A DNA stretch of 64,000 nucleotides from Maritimibacter sp. (GTDB lineage Bacteria; Pseudomonadota; Alphaproteobacteria; Rhodobacterales; Rhodobacteraceae). The translations under genes and the position numbers were made by a program. A model generated the notes under the pieces. It worked only from the letters and a program-made list of their open reading frames with translations, searched no databases and had not been told where the DNA came from. Where the stretch lies: contig CP051232.1 of NCBI GenBank assembly GCA_017792445.1, positions 3,694,001 through 3,758,000 on the forward strand, in the 5' to 3' direction. Positions 52,404-60,687 of the stretch are shown in pieces. Every line of letters begins with the position of its first letter. Position 1 is the stretch's first letter.

Positions 52404-53566
52404 TGTGGAAATCGGTCGCTTCCAACGGTCTGACGCTGCTGATCGTGCTGTGCGTCGCGGCGGCGGGGGTGATCGGCTGGGGCCGGTCGCAGTACCTTGC
52501 CGAAGGGCCGCTGTCAGAGCCGATCTGCCTGCAGGTGGAAAGCGGCGCGACGATGACGTCGGTCGCGGAGGATCTGGCCGGGCAGGGCGCGGTGACGAAT
52601 GCCCGGATCTTCCGGATCGGGGCGGATTACAGCGACAAGTCGGGTGACCTGAAGGCCGGGAACTTCCTGATCCCGGTCGGCGCCTCGATGGATGAGATCG
52701 TCGAAACGGTCACCGCCAGCGGTCGCAACACCTGCGGCACCGAGGTGGTGTACCGGATCGGTGTGAACCACGAGACGATCCAGGTGCGCGAGTTGGACCC
52801 GGCGACCAACCGCTTCGTGGAATTGGTGAATTTCGATCCCACCGAGGTCGAGACCGGGTCCGAGGTCGAGCTGTACGAGCAGTATCGCGACCAGACCGGC
52901 ACCCGGTTCCGCGTCGTGGTGGCCGAGGGCGTTACCAGCTGGCAGATCGTGTCCGGTCTGCGCGAGGTGGACGTGATGACCGGTGCGGTCGACGAGATCC
53001 CGCCGGAAGGCTATCTGGCGCCCGACAGCTATGAGGTTGCGACCGGCGACGACCGGGGCACCTTGCTGGAGTTGATGCGGTCGCGGCAGGAAGAACGGAT
53101 CGACGCCGCTTGGCAGAACCGGGCGGAAGACCTGCCGTTCGAGACGAAGGAAGAGGCGGTGATCCTTGCTTCTATCGTCGAGAAAGAGACCGGGGTTCCG
53201 GAAGAGCGGGGGCAGGTCGCCTCGGTCTTCGTGAACCGGCTGGAGCAGGGGATGCGGTTGCAGACGGACCCGACGGTGATCTACGGGATCACCAACGGGC
53301 AGGGCGTTCTGGGCCGCGGCATCCGCCAGAGCGAGCTGCGGGCCGAGACGCCGTACAACACCTATGTGATCGACGGGCTGCCGCCGACTCCGATCGCCAA
53401 CCCCGGCATCGCGAGCCTTGAGGCGGCGATGAATCCGGAAGAGACGCCCTACGTGTTCTTCGTGGCGGACGGGACGGGCGGGCACGCCTTTGCCGAAACG
53501 CTGGCGGAGCATAACGAGAACGTCGCCAAGTGGCGCGAGATCGAGGCGGAACGCTCGGGGAACTGA
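52403..53566 (+). CDS. mltG: Endolytic murein transglycosylase MltG
   Basis: 387 residues with one N-terminal membrane helix (LTLLIVLCVAAAGVIGW) and the YceG/MltG domain in the periplasm. The active-site motif ASIVEKETG lies at about 256-264; LQTDPTVIYG and LPPTPIANPGIASLEAAMNP are signature stretches. It cuts nascent glycan strands during peptidoglycan synthesis. It is cotranscribed with fabF by a one-base overlap, a widespread arrangement near acpP-fabF. Confidence 0.95.
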   Translation: MWKSVASNGLTLLIVLCVAAAGVIGWGRSQYLAEGPLSEPICLQVESGATMTSVAEDLAGQGAVTNARIFRIGADYSDKSGDLKAGNFLIPVGASMDEIVETVTASGRNTCGTEVVYRIGVNHETIQVRELDPATNRFVELVNFDPTEVETGSEVELYEQYRDQTGTRFRVVVAEGVTSWQIVSGLREVDVMTGAVDEIPPEGYLAPDSYEVATGDDRGTLLELMRSRQEERIDAAWQNRAEDLPFETKEEAVILASIVEKETGVPEERGQVASVFVNRLEQGMRLQTDPTVIYGITNGQGVLGRGIRQSELRAETPYNTYVIDGLPPTPIANPGIASLEAAMNPEETPYVFFVADGTGGHAFAETLAEHNENVAKWREIEAERSGN

Positions 53567-53643
53567 GCCGGTCGCAAATGGAACGAAGAGCGCCGGGGGC
53601 CTTTGGTCATCGGCGTTTTTTGTTCTTCGGGGGCCGCTTGCCG

Positions 53644-54600
53644 TCAGGTCGGGTGGATGACGATCTTGCCCCGAACCTCGCCGCGCCCGGTGCGGGCGAG
53701 CGCTTCGGGCACCGCGTCCAGAGGCAGCACGGCTTCGATGTGGGGCGTCAGCTTGCCTTCGAGTGCGAGTGAGGCGGCGCGGCGGGTGAGGTCGCGGCCG
53801 GACGGGACCAGCAGCATGCCGATGGATTTGCCTTGCGTGCGGGTGACCAGACCGCCGGCAAGGAGGGCAAGCAGGATGCGGACGTCGCCGCCTACGGCGC
53901 GGTAGATGCCGCCGGGGGACAGGGCGCGGGCGATGCGGCGCGGGCCACGGGTGGCGACCATGTCGAGGATGCGGTCCCACCGCGCGCCGGTCGCGCTGAA
54001 GTCCTGCTGGCGGTAGTCGACCACCGCGTCGGCGCCGAGGCTGCGCAGCCAGTCGAGTTTGCCGGCGTTGTCGACCGCCGTCACATGGGCACCGGCAGCC
54101 TTCGCCAGTTGCAGGGCCAGCGGGCCGGAGCCGCCGCCGGCGCCGTTGATCAGCAGCCTTTGGCCTGCCGCGACGTTCTCTGTTCCCGCGATGGCGATGC
54201 CGCCGGGTTGCGGAAGGCAGGCGGCGATGTCGTCGGAAAGGGCGTCGGGCACGTGGGTCATCGCGGCGGCCGGGACGCAGGCATATTCGGCGAAGCCGCC
54301 TCGGGTCATGACGGTATCTCCCATGACCCGGTCTCCGGGCGCGAAGCCGGTGACGCCAGGGCCGAGCTTGTCGACGATGCCGACCGTGTCGGAGCCGAGG
54401 ACCGGTCGTTTGGGTTTCATGAGACCGCCGACGAGGCGGGCGTAGAACGGCGCGCCGGTGAGGTATTCCCAGTCGGACAGGTTGACCCCGCAGGCGAGGA
54501 CGCGGAGGCGCATCTCGCCCTTTGCCGGGTCGGGCTGGGGCAGGTTGGTCAGTTCAAGCCGTTCGGGACCGCCATAGCCGTGCTGGACGCAGGCTCTCAT
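53644..54600 (-). CDS. Zinc-independent NAD(P)-dependent alcohol dehydrogenase / quinone oxidoreductase
   Basis: 318 residues of the MDR superfamily: MRACVQHGYGGPERLEL at the start, CGVNLSDWEYLTG, GSDTVGIVDKLGPGVTGFAPGDRVMG, the Rossmann loop INGAGGGSGPLALQLAK and SLGADAVVDY. The Cys ligands of the structural zinc are absent, as in quinone oxidoreductases and reticulon-4-interacting-protein-like reductases. The substrate is unknown. Its ATG overlaps the stop of a small membrane-protein gene (54597-54600). Confidence 0.87.
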   Translation of the reverse strand: MRACVQHGYGGPERLELTNLPQPDPAKGEMRLRVLACGVNLSDWEYLTGAPFYARLVGGLMKPKRPVLGSDTVGIVDKLGPGVTGFAPGDRVMGDTVMTRGGFAEYACVPAAAMTHVPDALSDDIAACLPQPGGIAIAGTENVAAGQRLLINGAGGGSGPLALQLAKAAGAHVTAVDNAGKLDWLRSLGADAVVDYRQQDFSATGARWDRILDMVATRGPRRIARALSPGGIYRAVGGDVRILLALLAGGLVTRTQGKSIGMLLVPSGRDLTRRAASLALEGKLTPHIEAVLPLDAVPEALARTGRGEVRGKIVIHPT

Positions 54601-54788
54601 CCGTTCGGGCCGTCCGGCGGATCGGTGAAGACGCGGACCAGCATCGTGCCGACGACCCAGACGCCGAAGGTCCAGACGATGGTGGCGGCGGGGGTCATGT
54701 AGCCTCCGACGAAGCCTGCGAGGGCGACGACGACGCCGATGGCGCCGACCAGCCCGGTCAGTTCCTTGCGCTTGTGTTTCAGTGACAT
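54597..54788 (-). CDS. Small two-helix membrane protein
   Basis: 63 residues with a basic N-terminus (SLKHKRKE) and two hydrophobic helices (LVGAIGVVVALAGFVGGYM and TIVWTFGVWVVGTMLV). No family is recognised. The 4-base overlap with the oxidoreductase gene shows the two are cotranslated. It is divergent from the GTA cluster. Confidence 0.65.
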   Translation of the reverse strand: MSLKHKRKELTGLVGAIGVVVALAGFVGGYMTPAATIVWTFGVWVVGTMLVRVFTDPPDGPNG

Positions 54789-54919
54789 GGTGCGCTTCCT
54801 TTCCCGGACCGAGGCTATGCCGACGATGGGCGGGGTCCATGACGCAGGTCAACTGGGGGCGCGATGGTTAAGGGAGGGTTAGCGCGCGGTCCCGTAACCA
54901 ATTGAAAACGATAAACTTC

Positions 54920-54948
54920 TTGACCTGCGGGCGGTCGTCGGGTAGGTA
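54920..54948 (+). promoter_or_regulatory. Candidate promoter of the GTA cluster
   Basis: TTGACC at 54920-54925, a 17-base spacer, then TAGGTA. The -35 is a good match and the -10 is poor. The upstream genes point away, so transcription of the GTA genes must start somewhere in 54789-55061. This is the best candidate seen. Confidence 0.35.
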
Positions 54949-54972
54949 ACGGGCAAGCTGGAAGAGATGGGC

Positions 54973-55007
54973 AAGCGGCCACGGGGTGATCCCGGGGGCC
55001 GCTTTTT
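54973..55007 (+). terminator. Intrinsic terminator in the GTA leader
   Basis: AAGCGGCC (54973-54980) pairs with GGCCGCTT (54997-55004), with an inner CGGG/CCCG pairing, followed by TTTTT. It is on the plus strand, 55 bases before the first GTA gene; no upstream plus-strand gene exists for it to terminate. It must act on a leader transcript or on a small RNA. Confidence 0.75.
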
Positions 55008-55019
55008 CATGTCCGACTG

Positions 55020-55051
55020 CGAGCCTCGGACGGGGCGAGCCTCGGAGGGGG
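55020..55051 (+). repeat. 16-bp tandem repeat before the first GTA gene
   Basis: CGAGCCTCGGACGGGG (55020-55035) is followed at once by CGAGCCTCGGAGGGGG (55036-55051), one mismatch in 16. Each unit has the dyad CGAGcCTCG. The second unit ends in the purine run that serves as the ribosome site of the gene at 55062. Confidence 0.8.
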
Positions 55052-55061
55052 CGGGCAACTC

Positions 55062-55385
55062 ATGACATTGATCAAGGTGACGGACGGCGGGCGGGCCGAC
55101 GAATGCGTCGATCTGGCCGAACGGCAACTGATGGAGGCGCTCCGCGCGGTAGCGGAGGTCACGGAGAAGATACGCCGGCAGGAGTTCGACTCGCTGCCGG
55201 ACATGCCGAAGGTCGCGGCCAACGCCTCGGCGGCGGCGCGGCAGTTGTTGACGGAGAAGAACCGTGTTTACGAGCAGCAGAAACGAACCGTCGGGGTCGT
55301 CCACGACTATGCGATCGACTTCGATGCCGCACGGGACGAGATCGGGCGCCGCCTGGCTCGTCTCCGAGCCGCCGGAGACGGCTGA
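55062..55385 (+). CDS. GTA small terminase-like protein (orfg1 homologue)
   Basis: 107 residues, mostly helical: VDLAERQLMEALRAVAEVTE, LPDMPKVAANASAAARQLLTE, VYEQQKRTVGVVHDYAIDFD. It matches the size, composition and position of R. capsulatus GTA gene g1, which acts as the small terminase subunit. The gene overlaps the large terminase gene in another frame. The ribosome site lies in the 16-bp tandem repeat. Confidence 0.82.
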   Translation: MTLIKVTDGGRADECVDLAERQLMEALRAVAEVTEKIRRQEFDSLPDMPKVAANASAAARQLLTEKNRVYEQQKRTVGVVHDYAIDFDAARDEIGRRLARLRAAGDG

Positions 55386-56682
55386 AGCCTTTCTGTCGGA
55401 CCTGAGCGAGGGTGCGCTTTTGGCGCTGCCCTACCTGTTCGAGTTCTGGGCGCTGCCGCATCAGTTGCCGCCCGAAGGGGACTGGCGGACATGGGTGATC
55501 ATGGGCGGGCGCGGCGCGGGCAAGACGCGGGCCGGGGCGGAGTGGGTCCGCTCGGAGGTCGAGGGCGCCTTGCCGCTGGACCCGGGCCGGTCGGCGCGCG
55601 TGGCGTTGGTGGGCGAGACGATCGACCAGGTGCGGGAGGTGATGGTGTTTGGCGACAGCGGTATCCTTGCCTGCTCGCCGCCCGATCGCCGGCCTGAGTG
55701 GCAGGCGACGCGGCGGCGGCTGGTCTGGCCGAACGGCGCGGTGGCGCAGGTGTTCTCGGCGCACGAACCCGAGGGGCTGCGGGGACCGCAGTTCGACGCC
55801 GCCTGGGTCGACGAGCTTGCGAAGTGGAAAAAGGCGGAAGAGGCGTGGGACATGTTGCAGTTCGCGCTGCGGCTGGGAGAGCACCCGCGCGCGGTGGTGA
55901 CGACGACCCCGCGCAATGTCGGCGTGTTGAAGCGGCTGCTGGAGACGGAGTCGACGGTGACGACGCACGCGGCGACGGTGGCGAACCGGGCGCATCTGGC
56001 CGACAGCTTCCTGGCGGAGATGCAGGCGCGTTATGCGGGCTCGCGGCTGGGGCGGCAGGAGCTGGACGGTGTGCTGCTGGAAGACCTTGAAGGGGCTTTG
56101 TGGTCGGGGGCGCGGCTGGAGGCGCTGCGGTTCGACGCGGTGCCGGAACTGGACCGGATCGTGGTGGCGGTGGACCCGCCGGTGACCGGGCATGCGGGCT
56201 CGGACGCGTGCGGTATCGTGGTGGTGGGCGCCACGCTGGACGGCGCGCCGCCGGACTGGCGCGGCTGGGTGCTGGAAGACGCCAGCGTCTCGGGCGCCAG
56301 CCCGCAGGCCTGGGCCGAGGCGGTGCTGGATGCGCGGGAGCGCTGGGGCGGGGACCGGGTGGTGGCCGAGGTGAACCAGGGTGGCGATCTGGTGGAGCAG
56401 CTTTTGCGAAGCATCGATCCGCTGGTGCCCTATCGCTCGGTCCGGGCGACGCGCGGCAAGGCGGCGCGGGCCGAGCCGGTGGCGGCGTTGTACGAGCAGG
56501 GCCGGGTGCGGCACCGGGCGGGGCTTGAGGCGCTGGAGGACCAGATGTGCCGGATGACGGCGCAGGGCTATCAGGGCAAGGGCTCGCCTGACCGGGTGGA
56601 CGCGCTGGTCTGGGCTTTGCACGAGTTGCTGATCGGCCCGGCCGCGCGGCACCGCCGCCCCTCGATCAAGAGTTTGGGGTGA
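55324..56682 (+). CDS. GTA large terminase (orfg2 homologue)
   Basis: 452 residues if it starts at the ATG at 55324; the ATG at 55309 and others are possible because the gene overlaps g1. The ATPase half has Walker A MGGRGAGKTRAGAEW, Walker B FDAAWVDELAKW and the coupling motif VVTTTPRN. The nuclease half has IVVAVDPPVTGHAGSDACG, EVNQGGDLVEQLL and GSPDRVDALVWAL with the metal-binding acids. In GTA particles it packages random pieces of host DNA into heads. Confidence 0.92.
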   Translation: MPHGTRSGAAWLVSEPPETAEAFLSDLSEGALLALPYLFEFWALPHQLPPEGDWRTWVIMGGRGAGKTRAGAEWVRSEVEGALPLDPGRSARVALVGETIDQVREVMVFGDSGILACSPPDRRPEWQATRRRLVWPNGAVAQVFSAHEPEGLRGPQFDAAWVDELAKWKKAEEAWDMLQFALRLGEHPRAVVTTTPRNVGVLKRLLETESTVTTHAATVANRAHLADSFLAEMQARYAGSRLGRQELDGVLLEDLEGALWSGARLEALRFDAVPELDRIVVAVDPPVTGHAGSDACGIVVVGATLDGAPPDWRGWVLEDASVSGASPQAWAEAVLDARERWGGDRVVAEVNQGGDLVEQLLRSIDPLVPYRSVRATRGKAARAEPVAALYEQGRVRHRAGLEALEDQMCRMTAQGYQGKGSPDRVDALVWALHELLIGPAARHRRPSIKSLG

Positions 56683-56783
56683 GCGCCGGTCCGGCGTAGC
56701 CAGCGAAAGGTCCGGGGGACCTTTTGAGGCGCGAACGGGCGGAGCCCCGGGAAGCCGGTTCTTGCGTGCGCGGGGTCGCGAGA

Positions 56784-56842
56784 GGGGGCTCTGCCCCCGT
56801 CGCGCTTTGCGCGACTCCCCCGAGGTATTTGGAAAGAGAAGA
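56784..56842 (+). repeat. Dispersed GC-rich double-hairpin repeat, copy 2
   Basis: GGGGGC-TCT-GCCCCC, then GTCGCG-CTTT-GCGCGAC, then TCCCCCGAGGTATTTGG and AAAGAGAAGAA. It lies in the 271-base gap between the GTA large terminase and portal genes, the widest gap in the cluster. It is nearly identical to the copy at 49596-49651, except for two extra stem pairs in the second hairpin. Confidence 0.8.
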
Positions 56843-56953
56843 AGCGGACGCGGGGCCCTGGTTTCGCGGGGACGGGGAAATCTGGTCGGGTTCGGTTGCG
56901 GCGGCGTCTTCGGGCGGCAGGTCGCGGCTTGCCCGGTGATGCGAGGAGCGAGG

Positions 56954-58135
56954 ATGTTCGAGTTTCTGAAGCGGCGGGCGGCCGGAGCGCCGGAGCGCAA
57001 GGCCTCGGCCACCGGGCGGGTGATGACCTGGTCCAGTGCCGGGCGGGTGGCGTGGAGTCCGCGAGACACGGCGACGTTGACGCGGACCGGGTTCGCGGCG
57101 AACCCGGTGGGTTTCCGGGCGGTGCGGATGATCGCGGAGGCGGCGGCGGCGCTGCCCTTGGTGTTGCAGGATGACGGGCAGCGGTTCGAGGCGCATCCGC
57201 TGCTGGAGCTCGTGGCGCAGCCAAACCCGGCGCAGGGGCGGGCGGAGTTGCTGGAGGCGCTGTACTCGCAGCTTCTGTTGAGCGGGAACGCGTATGTCGA
57301 GGCGGTGGGCGGCTCGGCCGGGCTGCCGTTGGAGTTGCACGTGCTGCGGTCGGACCGGATGTCGGTGGTGCCGGGGACGGATGGCTGGCCGGTGGCGTTC
57401 GAATACGCGGTGGGCGCGCGAAAGCACCGGTTCGCGGTTGGCGAGGGCGTTTCGCCGATCTGTCACATCCGGTCGTTCCATCCGCAGGACGATCACTATG
57501 GGTTTTCCCCGATGCAGGCGGCGGCGCAGGCGGTGGACGTTCACAACGCGGCGTCGCGCTGGTCGAAGGCCTTGCTGGACAACGCGGCGCGGCCGTCGGG
57601 GGCGATCGTCTATCACGGGGCGGACGGGCAGGGCGCCCTGGCGCCGGACCAGTACGAACGGCTGCAGCACGAGATGGAGGCCTATCATCAGGGCGCGGCG
57701 AACGCCGGGCGGCCGATGCTGTTGGAAGGCGGGCTGGACTGGAAGCCGATGGGGTTCTCGCCTTCGGATATGGAGTTCCAGAAGACCAAGGAGGCGGCGG
57801 CGCGGGAGATCGCGCTGGCGTTCGGGGTGCCTCCGATGCTGCTGGGGATCCCCGGCGATGCGACCTATGCGAATTACCAGGAGGCGCACCGGGCGTTCTA
57901 TCGCCTGACGGTGCTGCCCTTGGCGGCGAAGGTGACGGCGGCTTTGGCGCACTGGCTGGGGGGATACGCGGGCGAGGCTTTGGACCTGCGGCCCGACCCG
58001 GACCAGGTGCCGGCGCTGGCCGCCGAGCGGGACCAGCAGTGGGCGCGGGTCGCGGGGGCGGGGTTCCTGACGGATGCGGAGAAGCGGGCGCTTCTGGGGC
58101 TGCCGCCGCTGGCGGACGGCGCGGCGGACGCGTGA
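56954..58135 (+). CDS. GTA portal protein (orfg3 homologue)
   Basis: 393 residues from the ATG at 56954 (GAGGAGCGAGG upstream). This is an HK97-type portal: MFEFLKRR start, FRAVRMIAEAAAALPLVLQ, LLSGNAYVEAV, FSPMQAAAQAVDVHNAASRW, and the family hallmark FGVPPMLLGIPGDATYANYQEAHRAFY. It forms the dodecameric ring through which DNA enters the head. It overlaps or abuts the protease gene downstream. Confidence 0.93.
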   Translation: MFEFLKRRAAGAPERKASATGRVMTWSSAGRVAWSPRDTATLTRTGFAANPVGFRAVRMIAEAAAALPLVLQDDGQRFEAHPLLELVAQPNPAQGRAELLEALYSQLLLSGNAYVEAVGGSAGLPLELHVLRSDRMSVVPGTDGWPVAFEYAVGARKHRFAVGEGVSPICHIRSFHPQDDHYGFSPMQAAAQAVDVHNAASRWSKALLDNAARPSGAIVYHGADGQGALAPDQYERLQHEMEAYHQGAANAGRPMLLEGGLDWKPMGFSPSDMEFQKTKEAAAREIALAFGVPPMLLGIPGDATYANYQEAHRAFYRLTVLPLAAKVTAALAHWLGGYAGEALDLRPDPDQVPALAAERDQQWARVAGAGFLTDAEKRALLGLPPLADGAADA

Positions 58136-58152
58136 ACGGAGAGGTGCGGGCG

Positions 58153-58761
58153 ATGATGGAGACGGGCGTGAGCGGGCTGGAGCACAAGTTCTGCCGGCTG
58201 GGCGAGGAGATTGGCGTCACGGACGGCACGGTGATCGAGGGCTATGCGAGCCTGTTCGGCGACCGTGACCAGGGGGGCGACGTGGTGGCCGAGGGGGCCT
58301 ATGCGCGCTCGCTGGCGGCGCTGGAGGCGGCGGGGCGGCGGGTGAAGATGCTGTGGCAGCACGATCCGGCGCAGCCCATCGGGGTGTGGGACGAGGTCCG
58401 CGAGGACGCGCGCGGTCTGTACGTGAAGGGCCGGCTGCTGCCGGAGGTGGCGCGCGGGCGCGAGGCGGCGGCGCTGTTGCAGGCGGGGGCGATCGACGGG
58501 CTGTCGATTGGCTATCGCACGGTGAAGGCGGGCAAGGCCGACGCGGGCCGGCGGCTGTTGCAGGAGCTGGAGCTTTGGGAGGTGTCGCTGGTGACTTTCC
58601 CGATGCTGCCCGGGGCCCGGGTCGGCGCGAAGGGGGACAGCCCCGGTGCGGAGGTGCTTGCCGAGGTCGCGGACGCGCTGGTCGAGGCGCGCCGGATGTT
58701 GGCGGCGGGGCGGATGGAAGAGCGGCCCGGTGGGCCATCGCTGAAGAGGAGAGCGGGATGA
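58153..58761 (+). CDS. GTA prohead protease (orfg4 homologue)
   Basis: 202 residues from the ATG at 58153 with GGAGAGG upstream; GTG starts at 58132 and 58144 are also in frame. HK97-type prohead protease: GYASLFGDRDQGGDVVAEGAY, VKMLWQHDPAQPIG with the catalytic His, and LSIGYRTVK and LWEVSLVTFPML with the catalytic Ser region. It trims capsid and scaffold during head maturation. The stop overlaps the capsid start by 4 bases. No gene for g3.5 lies between portal and protease. Confidence 0.91.
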   Translation: MMETGVSGLEHKFCRLGEEIGVTDGTVIEGYASLFGDRDQGGDVVAEGAYARSLAALEAAGRRVKMLWQHDPAQPIGVWDEVREDARGLYVKGRLLPEVARGREAAALLQAGAIDGLSIGYRTVKAGKADAGRRLLQELELWEVSLVTFPMLPGARVGAKGDSPGAEVLAEVADALVEARRMLAAGRMEERPGGPSLKRRAG

Positions 58762-59930
58762 GCGAGAGCGGGAATGGCGCGCCGGAGGCGTCGGCGGGTG
58801 CAGTGGTGAAGGCGGCGCTGGCGGGGCTGGTGCAGGATCTCGGGCAGTTCCAGTCCGAGATGAAATCGAAGTTTCAGCAACAGGAAGAACGACTGATGAT
58901 GCTTGATCGGAAATCCCTGACCCGGGCGCGCCCGGCACTGGCGACCGCGGCCGAGGCCGAGGCGCCGCATCAGAAGGCTTTTGCCGCCTATGTGCGGAGC
59001 GGCGACGCGGACGCGCTGCGCGGGCTGGACCTTGAGGGCAAGGCCATCGCGGTGTCGGGGGATGGCGGCTATCTGGTCGACCCGCAGACCTCGGACCGGA
59101 TCCGCAGCGTGCTGTATTCGACCGCATCGCTGCGGGGGGTCTCGACCGTGGTGAATGTCGAGGCGACGTCTTATGACGTTCTGATCGACACCACCGAGGC
59201 GGGCGCGGGCTGGGCGACCGAGACCGATCCGACCGCCGAGACCGGGACGCCCACGATCGAGCGCATCGTCATCCCGTTGCACGAGCTGTCGGCGATGCCC
59301 AAGGCCTCGCAGCGGCTGTTGGACGACAGCGCCTTCGACATCGAGGGCTGGCTGGCGGCGCGGATCGCCGAGAAGTTCGCCCGCGCCGAGGCGCAGGCCT
59401 TCGTGCTGGGCGACGGCGACGACAAGCCCACGGGCTTTCTGACCTATGACACGGCGGTGAACGGGACGCAGGTCTGGGGGGAGATCGGCCATGTCACGAC
59501 CGGCGCGCCGGGTGATTTCGCGGCGGTCGCGGCGGCGGATGCGATCATCGACCTGGTTTATGCGCTGGGGGCGCAGTACCGGGCCAACGGCACCTTCGTG
59601 ATGAACTCGAAGACCGCGGGGCGGGTGCGCAAGCTGAAGGACGGGGACGAGCGGTTCCTGTGGTCGGACGGGCTGGCGGCGGGCGAGCCGGCGCGGCTGC
59701 TGGGGTATCCGGTGCTGATCGCCGAGGACATGCCCGACATCGCGGCGGGCAGCCTGTCCATCGCCTTCGGCGACTTCGCGGCGGGCTACACCATTGCCGA
59801 GCGCCCGGACCTGCGCATCCTGCGCGACCCGTTCTCGGCCAAGCCGCACGTGCTGTTCTACGCGACCAAGCGGGTGGGCGGCGATGTCAGCGACTTCGAG
59901 GCGATCAAGGTCCTGAAGTTCTCGGCCTGA
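58758..59930 (+). CDS. GTA major capsid protein (orfg5 homologue)
   Basis: 390 residues of an HK97-fold capsid. A helical, cleavable N-terminal delta-domain (about 1-60, LVQDLGQFQSEMKSKFQQQ) is followed by GGYLVDPQTSDRIRSVLYST, VVNVEATSYDVLIDT, ASQRLLDDSAFDIEGWL, FVLGDGDDKPTGFLTY, and FVMNSKTAGRVRKLKDGDER. It builds the small GTA head. It is the best-conserved GTA gene and is followed by a strong intercistronic hairpin. Confidence 0.95.
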   Translation: MSESGNGAPEASAGAVVKAALAGLVQDLGQFQSEMKSKFQQQEERLMMLDRKSLTRARPALATAAEAEAPHQKAFAAYVRSGDADALRGLDLEGKAIAVSGDGGYLVDPQTSDRIRSVLYSTASLRGVSTVVNVEATSYDVLIDTTEAGAGWATETDPTAETGTPTIERIVIPLHELSAMPKASQRLLDDSAFDIEGWLAARIAEKFARAEAQAFVLGDGDDKPTGFLTYDTAVNGTQVWGEIGHVTTGAPGDFAAVAAADAIIDLVYALGAQYRANGTFVMNSKTAGRVRKLKDGDERFLWSDGLAAGEPARLLGYPVLIAEDMPDIAAGSLSIAFGDFAAGYTIAERPDLRILRDPFSAKPHVLFYATKRVGGDVSDFEAIKVLKFSA

Positions 59931-59946
59931 TGGGTCAGGCTCCTGG

Positions 59947-59974
59947 CCGCCCTGCCGCATGTGCGGCGGGGCGG
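59947..59974 (+). other. Intercistronic hairpin after the GTA capsid gene
   Basis: CCGCCCTGCCGCA (59947-59959) pairs with TGCGGCGGGGCGG (59962-59974) with one G-T pair and a 2-base centre, 17 bases past the capsid stop. No T-run follows. It probably stabilises capsid mRNA and lowers downstream expression; the 157-base gap before the connector gene holds nothing else. Confidence 0.6.
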
Positions 59975-60087
59975 TGGGGGATGCGCCGTTCCCGAGGCTG
60001 CGTGTCCCTGTTCAGGCACGCGCGTGGGCGTGCTGGACCGGACCCCTGCCGCCGGGCGTGGCGGGGTCCCGAATGCGGAGACAATCC

Positions 60088-60687
60088 ATGATGTTAGTGG
60101 AGCAGACCACGGTGCCCTCGGAGGCGCTGCCGGTCGAGGAGTTCAAGGACCACCTGCGGCTGGGGCGCGGGTTCGCGGACAGCGGGGTGCAGGACGGGGT
60201 GCTGGAGGGCTACCTGCGGTCGGCGCTGGCGGCGATCGAGGGGCGCACCGGCAAGGTGCTGCTGGAGCGGGTTTTCGTCTGGACGCTGTCCGGGTGGCGC
60301 GAGCTTGGGCGGCAGGCGCTGCCGGTGGCGCCGGTGACGGCGATCACCGAGGTGAAACTGATCGACCGGCATGGCGTGGAAACCGTCATCGCGCCGGAGA
60401 AGTACCGGCTTTTGCCCGACGCGCAGCGGCCCCGGCTGGTGTCGACGGCGCTGCATCTGCCGCTGGTTCCGACCCACGGGCAGGCGGAGGTGAGCTTCGT
60501 TGCCGGGTTCGGGCCGGCGTGGGACGACATTCCCGCCGATCTCGGGCAGGCGGTGTTCCTGCTGGCGGCGCATTACCACGAGAACCGGTCCGCCGTGATG
60601 GCGGGCGAGACGGCGATGCCGTTCGGGGTCAGCCTGTTGATCGATCGCTATCGCACCGTCCGGCTGTTCGGGGAGGGCGGGCGATGA
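60088..60687 (+). CDS. GTA head-tail connector (orfg6 homologue)
   Basis: 199 residues from the ATG at 60088. This is the gp6-like head-tail connector family: LPVEEFKDHLRLGRG at the start, GYLRSALAAIEGRTGKVLL, VEVxxxxG-type beta part AEVSFVAGFGPAWDDIPADL, then AVFLLAAHYHENRSAVM. Binds below the portal ring. Its stop overlaps the next start by 4 bases. Confidence 0.88.
   Translation: MMLVEQTTVPSEALPVEEFKDHLRLGRGFADSGVQDGVLEGYLRSALAAIEGRTGKVLLERVFVWTLSGWRELGRQALPVAPVTAITEVKLIDRHGVETVIAPEKYRLLPDAQRPRLVSTALHLPLVPTHGQAEVSFVAGFGPAWDDIPADLGQAVFLLAAHYHENRSAVMAGETAMPFGVSLLIDRYRTVRLFGEGGR

Noticed and set aside
53591-53622. Possible terminator after mltG
   Set aside because: Although a T-run is present, the stem is only five pairs with a long loop, so it was not annotated.
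56724-56939. 71-codon frame between GTA terminase and portal genes as a possible g3.5
   Set aside because: It is read mainly from the dispersed repeat and lacks a ribosome site and any helical pattern expected of that gene.
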